Shown: one piece after another, positions 36,600 through 48,100 of the stretch
How the letters are laid out: the number at the start of each line of letters is the position of its first letter
Position numbering within the stretch: position 1 is the first letter of the stretch
From: Pohlia nutans
Taxonomy: Eukaryota; Streptophyta; Bryopsida; Bryales; Mniaceae
NCBI GenBank assembly: GCA_022496805.1
Contig: CM040085.1
Span: 21,295,811 to 21,359,810 of the forward strand
Reading direction: 5' to 3'
DNA length: 64,000 bases
Program-made: the position numbers and the translations under genes
The notes under the pieces: generated by a model
The model's database searches: none
The model's input: only the letters and a program-made list of their open reading frames with translations
Told to the model about the DNA's origin: nothing

Positions 36600-38250
36600 T
36601 CTTTATTTCAATGGTAGTCTACTACACCACTACAGGGTAGGTAACCGTTTACGGTATTTCTACCTTATATCTTGCATTCTACATCTTTTATCCACAAGAG
36701 TATGTGAGTATGCAGTTTATGTGTAGGATAAGGTCCGTAGACGGGGCATTCCTTGTCCAAGGGCCTCACACGACGTAAAGAACGTAGATGTTTTTTCAAT
36801 TCTTCATCTGTTATGTTGCTTACAAAAAGAAAGCACGTCCTCCCAACTGTAAAGCCCGACGATTTTTGAGGAGGCATGTTCTTGTTCTAAGCGGCCCCCA
36901 ACTTACACTGGAGAAAATATAGTAGTTCTTTATTTCAAACACTCGAAGAACGGAAGGGCCTTACTCCCCATTCATCTTGTGAAACTGTATTAAAAACTTG
37001 AATAAAACATGTAACTACAATATTTATTCTATCTAGTATGATCTACAGTAAATGACTATCGTTGCACTATTTGAAATGATGCATTGTGGGGTGGCTTAGC
37101 ACTTAGCAATTGTTGCGGTCTTTTCAAAAGCTGTGGTCCTCCAAACTCAATGACATGTTTTGGTTTCATTAATTTTGGGACAACCCTTTGTAAGGAGCAA
37201 CATTAAGTTGTATAATCGATAGTGAAAATAATTTTGAAGTTTGTTCTTTTCGAATAGTGGGGTAGAAGCAAGGTAAGGTGGACCAAAATGGGCAACTTAT
37301 GGATACTAAGTAGTATAGATAATTACTTCCAATTGCTGAAGCTTAATAGGAATCCAAATGTGCCCAACTCTAAAGCAATCAATGCAATTAATATTCCTTG
37401 TATATAATACAATATATTTGAATTTTTCCTTGCACAAAGCTCCCAAACTCCCTATAGAGAGACAAAATTGGGAGTTTCATTTTGTCACACCTTACAAATA
37501 CACCTGTAGGTAGTGTATTCTATCACCAAATTTAATCTACTATTTCTTTCAACCATAGACTATTGTACTGCTTTTAAAAATTAGTTTAGGGTTTCTTTCA
37601 TTTATTTATTTTTGAGTTTGTCTAATAGAATTTACCAATCATGCAAGTACAGATGTTTTGGATAATTGCATATAGGTGGATGTATGTGATATTATAACCA
37701 ACGCCATGAATCCCCCTAAGATACAATTGTTATTGTGTTCAAGATAAATCTTGATAATTTAGTTGTGTTTTAGTGCCAATTATGGTAGTGAACAAATTTC
37801 ATACTAGTATCAACTTTGGGAGTTTATCATTCATGCAAACTTTAGTCATTTATTTTTTTAAATGTCAATCTTGATAGGTAAAGTTATTCTTTGCTTCAAA
37901 ATGTTATTTTGACAACCATAATTGAACTTCACTATTAATTCATTTTTTATGGTTAAGAGTGTTTTCATGGTAGGCCCACCCTTTTTGCGTAAGAAAAAAC
38001 GCACATTATATAATACATTTGTCATTACTGCATCATTAATATTGATTAATAATTACGGAAAGTATTAAAATACATTTTAAACATAATCTTTTCATTATAT
38101 TTATATTTCTTTGGAATATTCCTAGAATATTTTTGAATACTCACCATATCTTTTGGAATCTTTTGACATATGAAACCTTTGAATAATAGGAGTTTAACAA
38201 AAAATTGCCATTACCATATCATTGATAAAACATGTGAATTAAGGCGTTAC
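36600..38250. other. AT-rich intergenic stretch without a supported gene
   Basis: The one modest frame (minus strand, 36665-36877) has no recognisable domain. I see no ordered repeat here beyond simple AT-rich sequence. Confidence 0.5.
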
Positions 38251-38255
38251 TCTCA

Positions 38256-39500
38256 CCCTTAAACATCACATTGTCTAGTTTCTGAACAACTAACAAATTC
38301 AAACTCATCCTTCATTCTCATCAATTCTTGGATGAAGGTCATTCAATTTTTTGTTGATACTTCATCTAGTTGTTGTCCTATCCAATGGTTGGATTAGGTG
38401 ATACTAGAATACATATTTTTCTAAAATTACAAATATAGAAGTATGTCAAGTAATTGACCAAGCCAGAATTGCATTGACTGTAGTTCAAAAGTGGCCTTGC
38501 AAAAATGAGGTCATAGATTTAACCCCTAAAGGACCAACGTTGATTTTTCAAGTTCAGTTAGCTCAGTGTAGAATGAGTTTTGATCTTGAATTTTTGATAT
38601 TTTTTGTAGTAGTTCTATTCTTTGTAACAAAGATGAGATGATAATTTGCATACCATTACAAGCGTTTTGAGGCCTCCATAGGGCTGCAAATTTGGCCAAA
38701 ACCGCCATGCAATTTTTCTATTAAAAACTAAAAATTAAAAATTAAAAAAAAATCAAAATTAAAAATAAAATCTGAATTTGACCACGTCAGATTGGATTTA
38801 TTATTTAATTTTTAAAATATATTTTTCAAAATTAATAACTTCATAATGTTTTGAATATATTTTAAATAATTTTTTATTTTTATTTTTGTTTTTTCTTGGA
38901 TTTGTTTTGTATTTTTTTATTCATTTTTGTACATGAGGTGTTGGCTAAACTTGCAACCCTTTGGAGGCCTCAATTTTTTTGTAATGGTAGGTGATGTATA
39001 GATCAATAAATACAATCCTACAAAGGTGAAAAACCGCTAAGTGCGGGCAGCTCTTGAGAATTTGCATACAGTGAGTTATGCATTTGAATTTTTGCACATA
39101 ATGAGATAACACCCCATACACACAACTGCTAAATCCATCTTACCAAATTTGAGACTAAACTTTGCATTTCGGACCTTTTCAGAAAGTTTCAAATTTGAAC
39201 AGGGTGCAACAAAAAAGGTACAACCAACTTTGTAGTTTATGATCTTACTATTGAAGAACCATGAATGATTGGAATTTTGTAAGTGCTAAAAGATTCAAGT
39301 TGGGAGAAATATCCTATGGTTCGATTAGTCAAAAAGGTTTTAGATCAAAAACTATTTGCCTTTTTATGAGAAGAGGTACTTTTAAGCAGTTTTAGTCGTG
39401 GTCCTTTAGGAGTTTAATTACCACAAATTTTTCAAAGAATCACTACGTTAAGAGTATCTCATTTCAAATCCATTCCAACAAATTTTAGTGTTTGGATTTT
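38256..39500. mobile_element. Copy of the 8462-9040 MITE family, split by a nested element
   Basis: 38256-38518 matches 8462-8723 (CCCTTAAAC.., TTCTCATCAATTCTTGGATGA, GCATTGACTGTAGTTCAAAAG). The match resumes after 39418 with TTCAAAGAATCAC and GAGTATCTCATTTCAAATCC. The left TTAA is lost and the right end is truncated near 39500. Confidence 0.75.
38523..39413. mobile_element. Nested TTAA-flanked piggyBac-like MITE (891 bp)
   Basis: TTAA at 38519-38522 and 39414-39417. Left end CCCCTAAAGGACCAACG, right end the complement of ACTCCTAAAGGACCACG. The host copy at 8462-9040 has a single TTAA (8724-8727) at the equivalent place, which marks the exact insertion and TTAA duplication. Confidence 0.85.
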
Positions 39501-39769
39501 AGTGTTTGGTGGATAGTCTTGTGTTTGGTAGATAGTCTTGTGTTGTGTGATGTATTCACACCCGTTCTTCACTTTTGGAGGAGAAGAATGAAACCTTGTA
39601 GTATGGATCTTCCACAATTGAAGAAAAAAATTCCACATACGCATTCATCAAAAAAATAGAAGTGAGGATTTCCATTGTTTAGTTAGCACATTTTTATTTT
39701 ATTTACTATCATCAGGAATGAAGAAGCAAGGATTTTCAGTATTGAAACAATATCATGGTATCATTTATT

Positions 39770-40437
39770 ATGGCAACCTTGATGGCAACCTAGATGGGAA
39801 CTATACAGTAATTGTGTAGGTGTCATACAAAGACTGTATGGATTCCAAGCAAATGAATCAATAAAGTAACATTACACTAGAAGTATTTAATTCAATATAG
39901 ATACTATATTTATACAAAGTTTCAAAAATAATAATATATACATAATGTATTGAAGAACTAATATGGGTGTTGTACAAGTTTAATACGATCTATTGTTTCT
40001 ACACTAAATGTATGCGGGAATGATAAAACTTGCCCTCGAGCTTGTCATAACAATAAAGTTTGGTAACGTTTCTATACAATTTCTGTCAAGTACGCCACCA
40101 CAAGAACTTTCGTGATGATAACAACCTTGATTGAAACTATACCGTAATTGTACATGTATCATACAAAGACTGTATCGATTCCAAACAAATGAATCAATAC
40201 AATAACATACACTAGAAATATTGAATTCAATGTGGATATTATTTCTATACAAAATTTAGTATATATTGTATTGACAATTGATATGGATACTGTACAAGTT
40301 TAGTACCAGTACAATCTCATATTTCTATACTGAATCTATACGGGAACGATAAAGCTTGCCATAGCAAAATGTGCGATAAGGTTATCATACGGCTTCTATC
40401 ATGTACTCCACCACAAGAACTTTCATGAACATAACAT
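39770..40437. repeat. Direct tandem duplication, about 310-340 bp per unit
   Basis: Unit anchors such as TCATACAAAGACTGTAT (39829, 40161), AATGAATCAATA, and CCACCACAAGAACTTTC (about 40096, 40409) recur in order. The copies are diverged by substitutions and small gaps. Confidence 0.8.
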
Positions 40438-40896
40438 TCACTGGCTCTGCCTTGACTGACTCTAAATAAGTTATTTCAACTGTCTCCATGATGAATCCGG
40501 TTTTTCATTCACGTAGAAGTGGATGTAATTTCTTCATATTGGATGTGGCCAAAAGGCAAAGCCAATGAAGGCTAAGGTAACTATATCTAAAAACAACCTT
40601 TTCCTTAAAGCGTCCCTAGCTCAATCTTCCATAATAAGTACATTCTGACACCCTACTATTGATGAGAATGTACACAATCTGAACATCAGTTGCTTTAAAG
40701 TCAACCTCTAGTCAACACTTTGGAAATTCATAACTTATTCATACGGTGTCCAAATAATGCATGCTAAAGTATGTTGGAATCCTCTTGAACTTGCTATTAA
40801 GACCCACTGAAAATATTTTCTGTTTTAAGTGTGTAAATAGGCTCAGTTGGTAAGGTGAACGCTTTAAGGTATAGTTACCTTACTGAATGTTATGGA
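40431..40896. repeat. Foldback repeat family member
   Basis: Left end CATAACATTCACTGGCTCTG and right end CTTACTGAATGTTATGG are inverted partners related to 9316-9465 and 19658-20140. GGTATAGTTACCTTACTGAA near the right end also recurs inverted inside, near 40566. A tRNA box-A-like GGCTCAGTTGGTAAGG lies at about 40850. Confidence 0.45.
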
Positions 40897-40899
40897 AGT

Positions 40900-42127
40900 T
40901 CTTTGAAGATTGAGAATGGGAAGAAAGAGGTGTGACACCCCTAGTAATGTAAAGTGGGTTGAGCACTTAGGGTCCCACCCCTAATGCAGGGGAGTGAATT
41001 CCACAATGTAAGTGTCCCGTACGTCAGTCTATGGAAGACGACGACCGGTCCTTACGCGATTCTACGCTTTGCAATCCATCGCCTTTTGAATGGGAAGCTT
41101 GCTTCGAGGGCTTTACGATGGTCTGTCATTGTAGTTCTTTGCACCTTTTCTGTGGAGCCTTTTTTCTTCTTGAAGCTTATTAGGTTACTGCCTGCTTGCT
41201 TTCCAATAGTGTGCTCACTGTCAGGACTCAGGAGTCGTATTCCACCCGCCACTTCGTAGTATGTAGACTTTACAGAGAGGCCAGTCCTTCGGTTTCCTGT
41301 TGGTTTCTAGGGCACCGATGACGACGACGCGGGCGAGTTCGTTACCTGGTGCGAAGTCTCTCATTTTCGATTTTTGATCCAAACAAAAATAATGTGGATG
41401 CGATGAGGCTGCCGGAAGATGGCCGGGCAGGCAGCCGCCGAAGAATACAACTGTTTTCACGTTCTTATGCTGAAATGATTGTTTAGGGTTTCGGTATCGA
41501 CAGGGAGACTTTTCTCTTCCAATGGCGTGGATTGAACTGCTTTATTATCGCGAGCAGCAGTATTTCCGAGCCTTTTTGTTCCTTGCGGTTTGACTGCTTA
41601 TTTATAAGTGTCTTCGATAGGTAGAATGGCAGTCATACGACTTGGAGGACCGCAGAGTGGTTATGAAACCATCGCATATTGCGTGCGTTGAATTGAGCCC
41701 GGGGATGATCAGTGTTAGTTTTCAACACCCTCTTTGGCTTCTTGGTTTCTTTTTGAGGCGGCTGAAGAAACGTCAGATTTTTTTCGCAATGTTTTTGGCT
41801 TCAATAGAATGGCGACCGGAGCATGAATATCTTCTTTGACTTTGCTGCATTAGTATTGTGCGACTTTGTACAGTTATTAAGTCGTGAATTTCGTTTTCCT
41901 GTTGGTTTGACCTAATACTTGGTACCGGTATTCAGGAGCTTGAACCACTGGGTGTAGAACAATGAAGCGGGGGGTGTCGTGATTGTGTGAACTATTTTGT
42001 TATCAAGTAAGTAGTGGAGTTTTTCTTGAATTGTGGACAGTCGAGGCTTCCCAGATGACAAGTTGAGGCTTTCTGGAGTATTGGACAGGGTGTAGGCTCT
42101 GAGCTGCCATTTGGTTGCTGAGTAGCG
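40900..42127 (+). promoter_or_regulatory. Upstream region and probable 5' leader of the DYRKP kinase gene
   Basis: From about 41010 the sequence changes from AT-rich repeat DNA to the GC level of the gene. Open frames here have no recognisable domain. A telo-box-like GTTTAGGGTTTCGG lies at about 41483. The kinase start ATG follows at 42128. The transcription start cannot be placed. Confidence 0.35.
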
Positions 42128-45100
42128 ATGGCGGACACCATCGGTATCATCTTGGAGTACTTGCGTCGTCATCATTTCTCCAGGGCAGAGACAGTTTTGA
42201 GGGAGGAGGTGAGACTCCGACAGCAGTCCAACGGTCCATTCCCCCTCCCTTTGAACGATGACCTGGACCATGACGTCGCCATATACCTCAAGTCGATGCA
42301 AGAGAAATCATCGGCACAGAAGCATCGTGAACTCGAAGCGGTGCCTGATAAACGAGCTCACGACAATTGGGTGACGGAGGTGAAACCATCTGCAGAATCG
42401 GCAGGGCTGGAAGTGAAGGAGGAAACCCCTGGTCAGGCAGAATTGCTTATGGAAGAACCTGAACCGTTGTTTATGGAATTCGAGGTGGTACGATTGGAGC
42501 CAAATTCCGTGCTGAACTCGCCATCACCTGCCACTCTCTCTCCTGTTTCCAAGAAGACGACGGTGGAGAGAAGAAGATCTCCGGTAAGAGCAGGCTTTGG
42601 AAACTTGCGTGCTGGTTGTCTTGAATTTATGCTCTCTGGAGGCGTGAAAGATTTTCGTTTCGTTGCATCGTCCGTGAGGAGGAGGTCTTGGAAGGCTGGA
42701 GAGTCCCTGATTGTGTAGTAGTGTGAGAGATCCTGGATGTGGACCAAAGGCAACCATAGTTTGGGGACGAAGCGTGTTAGTATGCAGTAGGATGGAAAAG
42801 ATCGGGTGATGATGAGCGCTTGCAAGCAAAGTAACCGCTTTTAGGTGCTTTCGGATGCTTGACAGTGCTACTCTCATGGGAACAGACTAGTGGTGTCTGT
42901 CAAAATTTTCACCACAACCATCTTGTCCTTTTCCCACAGGGAAGAATAGGAGGCTTGAGTGTTCTTCAGACCGAGGCCGAGGTGGCAGCCTCTTCTTCTA
43001 TCGAGAAGGTGGTTCCCGATCGAAAGAAGGCGGAAACAACCGACGTAGTCTCGGGGAAAGTTTCGGATTCTAACAACAGAGGAGGCTTCAATTCATCAGG
43101 CCATCCGGAGAAGAATGTTTCTTCAGCTCAAGAATTAGACTCCGCTCAAGGTCTGTTCGAAGCGACTCGGGGAAAAGTAGACGCTCTGAAGCAGGTGGGG
43201 TACTCTTGGAGAAGAGATTTTCTTCAGGTTTGAGCCTCAGTAGAGTGTCTGGTGAAGGAAGGAACAGGTAGGACGGGAATTCGGGTGAGAAAGGATTGGA
43301 GGGAAAAGATGTTTCCTTTAGAGAGAGAACATCAGAGTTCAGGTTTCTTCGTGGTCTCTTTTTCATGCAGAAGTCCGCTTCGGATGTGTATCTAGTGTGA
43401 TGGGTGTGGATCTTTATGTTGTGGAGGCATGACAATTTGTGAGTGACCTGTTGGTGAGTTGGTCAGCCATCCCAGAGGTACGGATGTTTCAATCGAGGGA
43501 AACAGCAGACGTGTGCAGGGTACATGTGTAGCGAAGATGTTGTGCGTCCTTGTCGTTTGATCAGTCTTGGGCTTTGTGGAAATCAGATGCTGACAAAGAT
43601 CGTATCTGTCCACAGAGGTGGGAGCCCAGGACTGCTGACAAGCCCGCTTTGGATCGAGAGAAAAGCTTCCGAGCTGTTGCGACTGTGACAAAGAAAGTGG
43701 AAAGTGAAGCGGAGAAAGGGGTAAACATCACGTTTCTGAACGCGTGCACGCTCCCACAACTTGTTTGTGGTCGTGGCTTGTAGGACCTGATGTGGCGGTA
43801 GAAATTGGGTGGTAGTCGCGCAGTCAGAGTCGCCTCTCGTAGGAGCTAGTCCAGCTTTGAATATGAATATATTTGTGTCGACGTTTCCCCGCGTCGCTAG
43901 AATAATCTTGGGCTTGAACGAGTTTGCGTACGCTTGCGTGCTCGACGGTAGGCAAGGTCTTCTGCTGACGTACCGCCTTAATCGCTCAGTCAATAATTTT
44001 AACACTCACGGTCGGTGAATGTCCTGCGGTTGATTTGCTTGCGAGGAGAGGTTTAGTAGTTCTCCTGGAGTGGTTGGTGTGTATTAGCTGGTTTTTACTT
44101 CAATTCAGAGCTGACATGATGTGCAGCATGGCGAGAGGAATCGTAGCTTGTACAGAAGTCCATGAAATGAGTGCCCCCCTGGATTGACATAGATGTTCTC
44201 TGCAGGATGACACCAATGGTCGAGTGGCACCTGTTGCGACTATTCCTGCGGACTCCACAGTCGAAGTGCAGTCGACGCGTAGGGATAAGAGCAATGTTAA
44301 TGCAGTGCTCGTGGTGGACAGAAAAGCAGACGACACTGGTGCTGAAAACGTGAGCTTGGCTGTGCCGAAAGGTCCGGAGTGGGCAGAAGTTCCTATCAAG
44401 ACCATCCCACCCATCAAGACAAGCGTGTCTCTTGCAGCAGATTCAAAGAAGAGGTCCGAGGAGGGAATGAAAGAGATGGTGTCTACAAGCCCTTCTCACT
44501 CACATAGTGAGCGATCCCAAACAGGTCAAAAGCAGGAGGTGACCCTGAAGCAAGACAGTGGTTCACAGCACGCGGATGGTTCAGTGGATGAAGTGAGAAA
44601 GGTTCCTTCACTAGAGCAGTCGACAGTCGAAGAGACGAGTGCAATGGTAGAAAGGAAGTTGACGTGTGTGGCTCCTAGACCAGTTCAGGAGGGTCTTCCT
44701 AAACTTGCGCACGTTCGGTTGCGTTCAATCGATGCCAAAGCTCCCGATGCCGCACAGGATGAGTTTGGTCGTGAACCGACAAAGACCGGCGAATCATCAT
44801 CACCTGTGAATTTAGCGGGAGCTGTGCACGCCACTCCTTTCGGACTAGGGTCTTACCTTGACGTTCCCGTCGGGCAGGATATCTCCTCATCAGGTACGTG
44901 GGTACCATTTGTGGACTCGCGTGTTGGTGATTCAAATTGCGTTCCGGATATGATCGAAGCTGGCTGTCGTTTTCAGACGTGCATTCTGTTGTGTTGTTGG
45001 GCTGTGGTGAAATGGAGGTATTTTCAGAGCGTCGTGTTTCCATAGGGGATCTTGTGACGTTTTTTTGTTCGCTGATTTTTAATGCATGGTTTCCCACGAC

Positions 45101-48100
45101 TGGTTCACATAATTGTAGGGTCTCGGCGCATGCCTGCGTATGCACGGTCTTCGGTGAGCCATGGCATTGTAGAGGATCAGTCTGAGCTCCTGTCTGGGTT
45201 TGCAACAGCAGGAGATGGACAGAGCGAATCTGCCGTGGAATTTGCTGACGAGTATTGGGATTCCGATACTTACGAGGACGACGATGATCCCGGGTACCAT
45301 AGGCAACCGATCGAAGACGAGGAGTGGTTCCTTGCACATGAAATCGATTATCCTAGCGACGATGAACGAGCCCGGCCTAACATAGAGAATCCACGAGGAT
45401 CGCGTCGTGAGAAAGACCATGAGAAGTACGAGAACGAGGATGGTTCTTTTTTGGAAGAAGAGGCAAGTTCATCCCCTGTTGTCTTCACTTTCAGTTGATA
45501 TCGTTCCCTTTCTTCAGGAATATCGGAGAAGTGCTCACACGAACTGGATCTGGGAGTGACTCCAAGGTCGTTAAACACAGGGTTCTGCAAAACAACATCG
45601 ACCGTTTTGCTGTAGCGTAGTCATTAGTTGCGAAAATGTTGTGCCTCTGGACTTGTTGTGGGCAATTCTTCGCTGCGTAGTTTCCATCGTGGATGAACTG
45701 GTCATAGACGCAAGGCAGTGCACTGCTTCAAAGTTTATATAACCTACTTTGGAGTGTGTTGGTTATAATTGGGAACTCAGCTGCGGCTCTGGGAAGTTTT
45801 CTGCTTTGAGATTGTAGTCTCGTTCTGCTTCTAGTCTGCTATTTCGTGGGTACCTGTGCGGGATGGTTATAAGCAGGCTTTCAGTTCGAATAAAATTCGC
45901 AAATGCTCACTTAACATGCTTGTGTCCTTCTGGGCACAAGATATTAAGTGGATATGATTGTGACCCGCGTGGCTCTGTGTCAAGCAGCAGTCCTACTTTT
46001 CTGGGGAGGAGTACTACCGGCTGAAGGCAGGGAGAGAAGAGGGGAAAGAGTCTCCTGTAGAAGTTGACAAAATGCATACAAGGGAGGTATTTGGGCGCAT
46101 GGATGGTGGAGAAAATGTTGGTAATAATCGCCAGGTATAGTCGCATCCACTCTCTGCAGGTTAAACAGCTGTAGAGTGGGAATGTGTAGTACTACACAGT
46201 TTTTCTCTTGTGCACAAAGGCTCCAGCCATAGAATAGGCCGTTCTGGAACGTGCACTGTTTTTTGGGTGATCGTAAATCTTGTCGTCATTTTCCTCCTCG
46301 CAACGAAGTAGATATAAAATCACCCGTGCGATGTCAGAACTGCCAGGATTGTCTTACGGCTTAGCTGAACATCCCTTTTCACCCTTCCGTTGTGTGGTTT
46401 CTCACTGACTGTAGAGAATGTTTGTGAGGAAAGACGCTGGGGTAGGTTGTTGTACATATGGACACAGTAGATGATGTTAGGTCAGGCGTGAAGTGGGTGA
46501 TTGGCTGTGTCGAAGATGATGTTGCGTAGTTTTAGGGGTATGTCTGGTTCTATTAATTAATCTACTTTGCTTGGCCTTACAGCCCTTTGGTATGACGCAC
46601 TTACAGGTAAGTGTGCATATGAGTACAAGAAGGGCGTTTCCAGTGGTGTTTCTGGAGGATGAGTTGTTCTTTGTCAGGTCGTTAACCACTTAGTACAAGG
46701 TCTTTGCAAACTGTGAAGGAGTTATGCAATAACAATTGTTGTGTGCAATCCAGGTTGCAAACGCGACTCGCATCCTTGACCAAGGACAATTCAGCAGACA
46801 GCTATTGAATGTGGATGGGTTCAGTGGAGATGTGAGGTGGCAAGGTTTTGATGCCGCGAAGGGAACACACTCAGAAGACGGAGGCAGTAAGAAAGCCGAT
46901 CATGGAAGAGTTGTTCCAGATGAGAGTATCTTTGATGTGGAGGATGCGAGTGTGGGTTTGGTGCGATTTGGTGGTGTCGGCGTGAGTAGTGATGCTGCAG
47001 AACTTGGTAGCGAAAGGCGTGAGAGTGTGCATGGGGAAAGTAGTGATGGGGATTTAGAGATAGGTGAGATCGGTGTTCGCAGCATGGTCCAAACGAGCTC
47101 CTCATTTCAGGTGGGTAACAGTGATGGTGGAAAAGTGCGCGAATCCGAGAGCGGTCGGAAGCAGGAGGAAGAGGAGGAAGAGGAAGACCTGATTTTGAAA
47201 TACTACAACAACCCATGGGCAAGTCACAAGCGTAGGGGCGTGGAACGGGAATCCTCGACCGTGGACACGTTACAATTTACGAACCGAGAGAACGAGAAAT
47301 CCATGGTGACGAAGAACAGCAGCACTGGTGATGGTGAGAGTCATCAGCTCAAAGAGGCGGAGATAGGTGGTGCGACAGGGTTTGGTGGGTTTTCATTCCC
47401 TTCTCCATCGACGAGTGCAGGAGAGATCGGAGCTGTTTCAAGGGTAGACTCGGGGAAGTCAATGTGGTCGGTGAGAGATATCACCGGGCAGGAAGAGGCG
47501 GAAGAGTATGGTAATGGCGTGGTGGGATCTGTCGATCCTTTAGCTGCTTGGAGGCGCAAAAGCAACGAATCGTCACCCGTGATCAGTCCTCGTAACGATG
47601 CCCATCGAGATCAGTCAGTGCGGTCCATTGGATCGGCGAACTCGACGGATGGGTATGGCAGTGCGGTTGCCAAGGTGCGATAATCCTTCTATTGCCTCGT
47701 TGATGTGTCGATTCCCAAGGAGTCACTGAATGAGATGAGCTCGTACTGTTGAGGATTGGCGTTGGTGAGTGCGTCCAGCAGTGAAGGTGTAACGAATTTC
47801 TAATTTACTTCGACGATGGGTAGCTTTGGCTCGGAGTAAACTGAGGCTCTACGTGTAGTGTACATTGGAGACTGAGGCCTCATTCTATTGTGTAGGGCAA
47901 GGGAGATTAGGCCAGCATTACCGTTAGGACATAGATTTGTGCAACATGCAGATGGTAAGCCCTTGGTTATCGGTGAGGGAAATAGGCAGAGTTAGCATTT
48001 CATGCGAAGCACATTGTGTTTGGATGCAGCACCTGGTGCTGGTTGCATGAATGATCTGCATGTGCTAATTTTTTTTTACTGTACGTGTACTGTGCAGGGT

